From JAPKYZ01 sp033763835 (GTDB lineage: Bacteria > Acidobacteriota > Terriglobia > Bryobacterales > Bryobacteraceae): a stretch of DNA of 64,000 bases. The DNA lies in assembly GCA_033763835.1 (NCBI GenBank), contig JANRJS010000026.1:113940-177939 (forward strand), written 5' to 3'. The translations under genes were made by a program, and so were the position numbers. Under the pieces are notes generated by a model that saw only the letters and a list, made by a program, of their open reading frames with translations, was not told the DNA's origin and did not search any database. Positions within the stretch are counted from its first letter, which is position 1; each line of letters opens with the position of its first letter. Positions 58,997 through 64,000 of the stretch are shown here, piece by piece.

Positions 58997-61900
58997 ATGC
59001 TCACCCCTCTCAGGCGTCTTGCCTTATTTTTGTGTCTCGCGCTGGTTGTCGCGTCGACTGGGTTCGCCCAAGTGGACGCGAACAAAGGACAGATCGTCGG
59101 TACCGTACTCGATCCCAATGGGGCCGCCGTGCCCAACGCCAAGATCAACGTTCGCAACACCGCCACCGGCTTCACGCGCGACCTGACGTCGAATGAGGCG
59201 GGACAATACCGGGTCGTCTCGATCGATCCCGGAGCTTACACCCTCACCGCCAGCGCGCAAGGCTTCGCGGAATCGAAGATCGAAGGCTTGGTCGTCACGG
59301 TCGGCTCGGCGCTATCGCTAAACGTCACCCTCTCCGTGCAGGCCACCTCGACGGTGATCGAAGTCGGTGAGAGCTTCATTAGCGACGTGCAAACTTCGCC
59401 GTCGGCCACCGTCAATTCCACCGCGATTACGAACCTGCCGATCAATGGACGCCGCTTCCAGGACTTCGCGACCCTGACCCCGAACGTTCTCGTCGAGCCT
59501 TCGCGCAGCCAGCTTTCGTTCGCCGGCCAGCGCGGTATCTATTCGAACGTGATGCTCGACGGCGGCGATTACAACCAGCCCTTCTTTGGCGGAATTCGCG
59601 GCGGCGAGCGCTCCAATTCGATCATCACCGTGCCGCAGTCGGCGGTGCAGGAGTTTCAGGTAGTCACCACCGGGTATTCGCCCGAATACGGCCGCTCGAC
59701 CGGCGGCATCATGAACACCATCACGAAATCCGGCGCCAATGACATCCACGGCCAGGCGTTCTGGCAGATTCGTCCGGTCGATCTCTCGGGCGAAAATCCG
59801 GTCCGCAAGATTAAGCCATCGGAAGACTTGCAGCAGTGGGGCGGCGCGATCGGCGGACCGATCAAGAAGGACCGCCTATTCTGGTTCGGTGCCTACGAAC
59901 AGCAGCGCGCGGTCATCGAACGCACGGTCTTCTTCGCGCAGTTACAGGGCGTTACGCCCGTAGCCACGTCGCAGGAAGCTTTCAATTACTACCGGGGCTT
60001 GGAAGGACCGTTCTCGCCAAAGAATCGCGCTTTCGCGACCATGGGCCGTCTGGACTACCAGTTTGCCGCCGGTCACCGCCTGACCGCTCGGTACAACTTC
60101 TCGGATTCCAAAGAAACTCTATCGGCTACCGTCGGCGGCGCACTGCTGCCCCTCTCGAATCAGGCCCTTTCGAACGAAGGCGACGAACTCGATACCATCC
60201 ACAACGGCGCGCTGCAATTCACCTATTTGCTGTCGCCTTCCGTGGTGAACGATTTCCGGTTCATTGGCTCGGCGGAAGTCCGTCCGCGTCTCGCGAATTC
60301 GGAAACTCCCACGGTTTCAAACGCCATCGGCGCTTTCGGCACTCGCAGCTTTTTGCCGACGACGCAATCGGATAAACGCTGGCAGTTCGCCGATAGTCTT
60401 TCGGTCACCACGGGCAAGCACACGTTCAAGATCGGCGGCGACTACAACTACCTCACGGCGGCGCAGACGTTCGGTTTCAACCAGTTCGGCGCCTTTGGAT
60501 TCAACACCACTAACGTCGCCACGCTGCTCGACATTATGAGCGTCGGCGGCACGATCGCCAACCGGTTCGACGGCCCGAACGTAAGCTATTCGCGGCAAAT
60601 CGGCAATCTGGCGGCGGCGTTCAACATGCACCAGATCGCCTTTTTCGCGCAGGATAGCTGGCGGCTACACCCGCAGTTCTCGCTCGATTTCGGCGTACGG
60701 TACGAAACGCAGGTGAACCCTGGTGTCGAAGCGAACAACGACTCGGTAGTCAATCGCGTCCGGGGCTTTACGTTCCCCATCGGTTACGGCGTCGATCCCA
60801 CCAATACCCCGGACCGCCGCAATCAATGGATGCCGCGCGTCGGCTTCGCCTGGACGCCCTTCACCGAGGGCGGACGGACGGTGGTTCGCGGACATTACGG
60901 TGTCTTCTATGCCTCGACGCCGCTGCTTTCCTTCGCCGGTCCGAACAATAATTTCCGGAATCCCCCGGGCGACGTGTCGATTACGATTCCCGCGAATTCC
61001 CCCGTTTCGGTGTACAACGCGTTCTTGCAAGCGGGCGTGAACCTAAACAGCTCACAGCTTGGCAGCCTGCCGATCATCCCAGTCGAAACCGCGCAGCGCG
61101 CCGCGCAGATCGCGCTCGGAGGCTCGGCTCCGGATCCGTTCCGCGGAATTAGCGTCACCACGATGGCCGACGATTTTCGCAATCCCCGCTCGCAGCAAGC
61201 GGGCTTGGGCTTCGACACGGAGCTTGTGAAGAACTTCCTGATGGGCGTGCAGTTCAACTACGTCAACACCGTGAATCTGATGCGGAACCGCGATTACAAT
61301 CTGCCGATTCCGACGATTCGCGCGGGCGATCTGTCGCAGCGGCCGTTCTACGGCGTTCCGGCGACGCGCCCCATCTCGACGTTGACGCAGGTGACGGTGC
61401 GTGAAAGCTCCGCTCGCCAGATGTATCGCGCCGCCACGCTGCAGGCGCAGTACCGCCGCAAGGACTTCCAGTTCTCCGCCTTCTACACGCTCGCCGAGAA
61501 TTTCGACGACGATTCGAACGAGCGCGACACGGGCGGCAACTCAATTGACAACAACTTCAACCTGCGTCCCGAATACGCCTACTCGAACCTCGACCGGCGC
61601 CATCAGTTCGTGATGAACGGCGTGTGGACGATGCCGTTCGGTTTCGAGCTGTCGGGTATCTATCGCGCCAACTCCGGCCGGCCGCTCAACGCGACAGCGG
61701 GAAGCGACGTAAACCTGGACGGCAGCACGGCGGACCGTCCGTACCGCGGCCCCGGCGACCCGATGCCGCGCAACGCCTTCCGCAACCGGCCCTTCCGCAC
61801 CATCGACCTGCGCGTGATGAAGAGCTTCACGCTGAAGGATCGCTACCGCATCCAACTCTCGGCGGAAATGTTTAACTTCGCCGACTGGGATAACGTCGAG

Positions 61901-62065
61901 TTCGGGCGCACGATCTACGGCCAGGGCTATCAGGCCAACGGTACGTTCGCTCCCATCGACGCGTCGTTCATGCGGCTGCGATTGCCGAACGGCGACTACG
62001 ACACGAACAACAATCAGGTGGGCCTGCCCCGCCAGGTGCAGTTCGGACTTCGCTTCTTCTTCTAA
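58997..62065 (+). CDS. Oar-like TonB-dependent outer-membrane receptor
   Basis: 1022 residues from the ATG at 58997 (signal LALFLCLALVVASTGFAQ). A carboxypeptidase-regulatory-like domain (GQIVGTVLDPNGAAVPNAK to SLNVTLSVQA, residues about 30-115) is followed by a plug (LPINGRRFQDFATLTPNV, GQRGIYSNVMLDGGDYNQP) and a beta barrel ending in the aromatic LRFFF. This layout is characteristic of acidobacterial and Oar-type receptors, thought to import large glycans or peptides. No TonB/ExbB genes nearby. The frame stays free of errors over the whole length. Confidence 0.9.
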   Translation: MLTPLRRLALFLCLALVVASTGFAQVDANKGQIVGTVLDPNGAAVPNAKINVRNTATGFTRDLTSNEAGQYRVVSIDPGAYTLTASAQGFAESKIEGLVVTVGSALSLNVTLSVQATSTVIEVGESFISDVQTSPSATVNSTAITNLPINGRRFQDFATLTPNVLVEPSRSQLSFAGQRGIYSNVMLDGGDYNQPFFGGIRGGERSNSIITVPQSAVQEFQVVTTGYSPEYGRSTGGIMNTITKSGANDIHGQAFWQIRPVDLSGENPVRKIKPSEDLQQWGGAIGGPIKKDRLFWFGAYEQQRAVIERTVFFAQLQGVTPVATSQEAFNYYRGLEGPFSPKNRAFATMGRLDYQFAAGHRLTARYNFSDSKETLSATVGGALLPLSNQALSNEGDELDTIHNGALQFTYLLSPSVVNDFRFIGSAEVRPRLANSETPTVSNAIGAFGTRSFLPTTQSDKRWQFADSLSVTTGKHTFKIGGDYNYLTAAQTFGFNQFGAFGFNTTNVATLLDIMSVGGTIANRFDGPNVSYSRQIGNLAAAFNMHQIAFFAQDSWRLHPQFSLDFGVRYETQVNPGVEANNDSVVNRVRGFTFPIGYGVDPTNTPDRRNQWMPRVGFAWTPFTEGGRTVVRGHYGVFYASTPLLSFAGPNNNFRNPPGDVSITIPANSPVSVYNAFLQAGVNLNSSQLGSLPIIPVETAQRAAQIALGGSAPDPFRGISVTTMADDFRNPRSQQAGLGFDTELVKNFLMGVQFNYVNTVNLMRNRDYNLPIPTIRAGDLSQRPFYGVPATRPISTLTQVTVRESSARQMYRAATLQAQYRRKDFQFSAFYTLAENFDDDSNERDTGGNSIDNNFNLRPEYAYSNLDRRHQFVMNGVWTMPFGFELSGIYRANSGRPLNATAGSDVNLDGSTADRPYRGPGDPMPRNAFRNRPFRTIDLRVMKSFTLKDRYRIQLSAEMFNFADWDNVEFGRTIYGQGYQANGTFAPIDASFMRLRLPNGDYDTNNNQVGLPRQVQFGLRFFF

Positions 62066-62075
62066 AAAGAAAAGC

Positions 62076-62081
62076 TACACT
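62076..62081 (+). promoter_or_regulatory. Putative -10 hexamer (TACACT) of the low-complexity gene
   Basis: TACACT ends 6 bases before the ATG at 62088, in AGCTACACTGGGTGAATG. It closely resembles the arginase start region (CGCTACACTGAAGGGCATG). Confidence 0.4.
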
Positions 62082-62087
62082 GGGTGA

Positions 62088-63623
62088 ATGGAAGGCGCGC
62101 TCGTCCGGCTCGTTGAAACGGTCCGCGAGCGCCTTGTCCGCAATCTCGTTCTGGAACAGGCTACGACGGCCCTGGCGATCGCACTCGCCGGGGCCGCCGC
62201 GCTTTTGATCGCCGGAACGCAGATTCTCGATTGGTACTGGCCGGTTCTACTTTTCGGCGGCGCGTTGGCGTATGGACTTTGGGCGATCCGCCAGCGGCTG
62301 CCGGAGCGTTATTCCGTCGCCCAGCGCATCGACCGCGAACTTTCGCTCGCCGATTCGATTTCCACCGCCTGGCACTATCGCGGCGAAACCGGCGATATCG
62401 CCGTTGCGCAGCGGGCGCAAGCCGAAGCGAAGGCGTCGCAAATCGATCCGGCGATCGCCGCTCCCCTCCTCTTGCCTCGTTCGGCGCGTTGGTGTGCGCT
62501 TGCCGCCGCCGCCGCCATCGCCCTTTTCGGAGCGCGCTACGGGGTGCAAAAGAGTCTCGACTTACGCCGCCCTCTGGTGGCTTTCGGGTTGGACGATTTC
62601 GGGTCGTCGCCCGTCGCGGACGCCCGAACCGGCCAGAAGGTCCCTTCGATCGACGAGTTCATGCGGACCGTCTCCGTGCAACCCGTCGAAGATCAAAAGC
62701 AGGAGGGCCTGGAACCCGCCCCGGACAACGCCCTGGGCGTGGCCGACATTCCCGATGTGAACAACGTCGGCGACGATCAAGCTCCCGGCAAAACCGGCGA
62801 AAAAGGGCCGGGCATGGGCGACGGCAAAGATCAGGAGGGAACCGAAAACTCGGAAGGCGCCGCGTCCGGGAACGAAAAAGGCGAAGACCAGGGAAAACAA
62901 GGTTCAAACAACCAGGGCAAGCAGGGCGAGCAGAAGGCGGGCGGCAAAGCCGAACAGCCGGGTGAGAATTCGTCGCTGATGGACAAGATGAAGGACGCGT
63001 TGGCCAACATGATGTCCAAGCTCAATCAGCCGCAGAAACCCGGCGGCGAGCAACAACAGCAGCCCGGTAACTCAAAAACCGGCCAGCAGTCGGCGAACGC
63101 CCGCCAAGGTCAGAAGCAAGGCCAAATGCCTTCGAAAGGTCAACCGGCGGGCGATCAGCAGGCCAATAATCAGCAGCAAGGACAGCCGAGCGACGAAGAC
63201 GCCGATCCTTCGCAAGCCACGCAGGGCAAGCCGGGCGACAAGAATTCGCAATCGGCGTCGAACCAGGAAAACAAGTCGGGCGTGGGCAAACAGGACGGCG
63301 ATAAGGACGTGAAGCTCGCCGAGCAGTTGGCCGCTATGGGCAAGATCAGCGAGATCATCGGAAAACGAAACGCGAACCTGCAAGGCGAACTGATGGTGGA
63401 AGTCAACTCCTCGAAGCAGCAGTTACGGACCCAGTACGCACAACGGTCGGCGAAACACGCGGAAGCCGGTGCGGAGATTCGCCGCGACGAGGTACCGCTT
63501 ATTTATCAGCAGTTTGTACAGCAATACTTCGAGGAAGTTCGCAAGTCGCCTACACCACCGCCCGCCGCTTCTACAGCTTCGAAGTCCCCGGCGCGTCCGG
63601 CGATCCCCGCCGAAATCCCCTGA
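62088..63623 (+). CDS. Membrane protein with long Gln/Gly/Lys-rich low-complexity region
   Basis: 511 residues. Two N-terminal membrane helices (ALAIALAGAAALLIAGTQIL, WPVLLFGGALAYGLWAI) and a third near residue 130 (WCALAAAAAIALFGA) are followed by an Asp/Glu-rich stretch and about 190 residues rich in Gln, Gly, Lys, Asn and Ser (GEDQGKQGSNNQGKQGEQ). The C-terminal 80 residues are structured (KISEIIGKRNANLQGEL, VPLIYQQFVQQYFEEVR). It resembles large proteins encoded with MoxR/Bat-type aerotolerance operons, but none of those genes is in the window. Function unknown. Confidence 0.7.
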   Translation: MEGALVRLVETVRERLVRNLVLEQATTALAIALAGAAALLIAGTQILDWYWPVLLFGGALAYGLWAIRQRLPERYSVAQRIDRELSLADSISTAWHYRGETGDIAVAQRAQAEAKASQIDPAIAAPLLLPRSARWCALAAAAAIALFGARYGVQKSLDLRRPLVAFGLDDFGSSPVADARTGQKVPSIDEFMRTVSVQPVEDQKQEGLEPAPDNALGVADIPDVNNVGDDQAPGKTGEKGPGMGDGKDQEGTENSEGAASGNEKGEDQGKQGSNNQGKQGEQKAGGKAEQPGENSSLMDKMKDALANMMSKLNQPQKPGGEQQQQPGNSKTGQQSANARQGQKQGQMPSKGQPAGDQQANNQQQGQPSDEDADPSQATQGKPGDKNSQSASNQENKSGVGKQDGDKDVKLAEQLAAMGKISEIIGKRNANLQGELMVEVNSSKQQLRTQYAQRSAKHAEAGAEIRRDEVPLIYQQFVQQYFEEVRKSPTPPPAASTASKSPARPAIPAEIP

Positions 63624-63999
63624 TCGCTAACCATGTGGGGATAGAGATCGCCATTAACCCCGCCGCCTGCGCGGCTTGCCATGGCGACTGCCGCACATCC
63701 ACCGCGAGAAACCCCAGACACAGCGCCAGCGCCGCCGCCGTGCCCCAAGGATGCGCCCAGGAACGGTACGGCCCCGGCCCCTCGCGCCGACGCATCAGAA
63801 AAACAGCCACGTAGCCGGTCGAGTACGTCACCGCGTAGAAGAATGCCGCCAGCGCAAGTAACTTGTCGAACGTTGCGGTAAGGGTCAACAGCAGCGCCAA
63901 GGCTGTGCAAAGAAGCAACCCACCGACGGGAACGCCGCGCGAATTCACCCGGTCGAATCCCATCGAGTAGGCGATCCGGGAGGCGAGCAGCAGCACGGC
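63571..63999 (-). CDS. APC superfamily amino acid permease, C-terminal part (runs off window)
   Basis: The frame is open to the right edge, so the gene starts outside. Membrane segments such as GGLLLCTALALLLTLTATF and ALAAFFYAVTYSTGYVAVFL, and the FLMRRREGPGPYRSWAHPWG loop, are typical of the last third of APC-type amino acid/polyamine permeases (the RIAYSMGFD start belongs to the conserved ARxxYAMARDG-like motif). The end overlaps the previous gene by 53 bases on the other strand. Confidence 0.78.
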   Translation of the reverse strand, partial: AVLLLASRIAYSMGFDRVNSRGVPVGGLLLCTALALLLTLTATFDKLLALAAFFYAVTYSTGYVAVFLMRRREGPGPYRSWAHPWGTAAALALCLGFLAVDVRQSPWQAAQAAGLMAISIPTWLAIRGFRRGSPDAPGTSKL

Positions 64000-64000
64000 G

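Noticed and set aside
62750..63290. Tandem repeat or CRISPR-like array in the Gln/Gly-rich region
   Set aside because: It is in-frame low-complexity coding sequence without regular repeat-spacer units.
1..64000. tRNA, rRNA, insertion sequences, prophage or integrase
   Set aside because: No cloverleaf-like stretch, rRNA-like sequence, transposase or integrase was recognised; the restriction island has no visible terminal repeats.

Overview
The window is GC-rich and very densely coded, with no gene-free stretch over about 150 bases. The gene content points to a soil-type acidobacterium of the Solibacter/Bryobacter kind. The clues are an Oar-like TonB-dependent receptor with an N-terminal carboxypeptidase-regulatory domain, two PEP-CTERM proteins, Ser/Thr kinases paired with an ECF sigma factor, several Uma2 (DUF820) proteins, a GMC oxidoreductase with a gluconate-dehydrogenase-type small subunit, and many exported peptidases. 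This assignment is inferred from families; there is no rRNA or tRNA gene to anchor it.

Layout. 1-9.2 kb is housekeeping: the tail of a chain-length-determinant-like protein, arginase, D-Ala-D-Ala ligase (CTG start) and an S41 protease on +, then serS, a PpiD-like isomerase and dedA on -, and citrate synthase. 9.3-12.4 kb is an accessory island: Uma2, then a C5 methyltransferase, a PD-(D/E)XK endonuclease and Vsr in one - strand operon. 12.4-17.8 kb holds a fused E1 alpha/beta dehydrogenase, a coiled-coil protein with a degenerate GGDEF-like domain, and the GMC oxidoreductase pair. 17.8-26 kb is regulatory and surface: two PEP-CTERM proteins, a TPR Ser/Thr kinase divergent from an ECF sigma factor, Uma2, a haem-fused sulfite-dehydrogenase-like enzyme and a PEGA-domain kinase. 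26-35.4 kb is ftsY, ribD, asnS, a TIM-barrel isomerase, ggt, a chlorite-dismutase-family protein, rlmB and an M3 peptidase.

35.4-42.9 kb carries MerR, flbD-motA-motB, a DUF4160/DUF2442 pair overlapping tyrS, two MacB/FtsX-type permeases and a divergent dihydropteroate-synthase-like gene whose tail runs through mutM. 42.7-47.9 kb is one chained - strand set: a subtilase, a 60-residue protein resembling a free subtilase propeptide, an M24 peptidase, a Rieske protein and mutM, preceded by a DUF433/DUF5615 toxin-antitoxin-like pair. 47.9-64 kb has cstA, a metallo-beta-lactamase-fold hydrolase, an S9 peptidase, a Ycf48-like protein, HyuB, an M28 peptidase, crcB, the large receptor, a low-complexity membrane protein and the end of an APC permease.

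Two signals stand out. First, a TANNNT hexamer (often TACACT, TACTAT or TAGAAT, once TATAAT) ends 6-10 bases before the start codon of about fifteen transcription-unit heads, which suggests leaderless or near-leaderless transcription. Second, the subtilase and its putative stand-alone propeptide/inhibitor are translationally coupled in a compact operon. Other points of interest are the degenerate DHPS-like gene overlapping mutM by 221 bases, a remnant permease 3' end between the two permease genes, and a four-cysteine cluster in the GMC enzyme.
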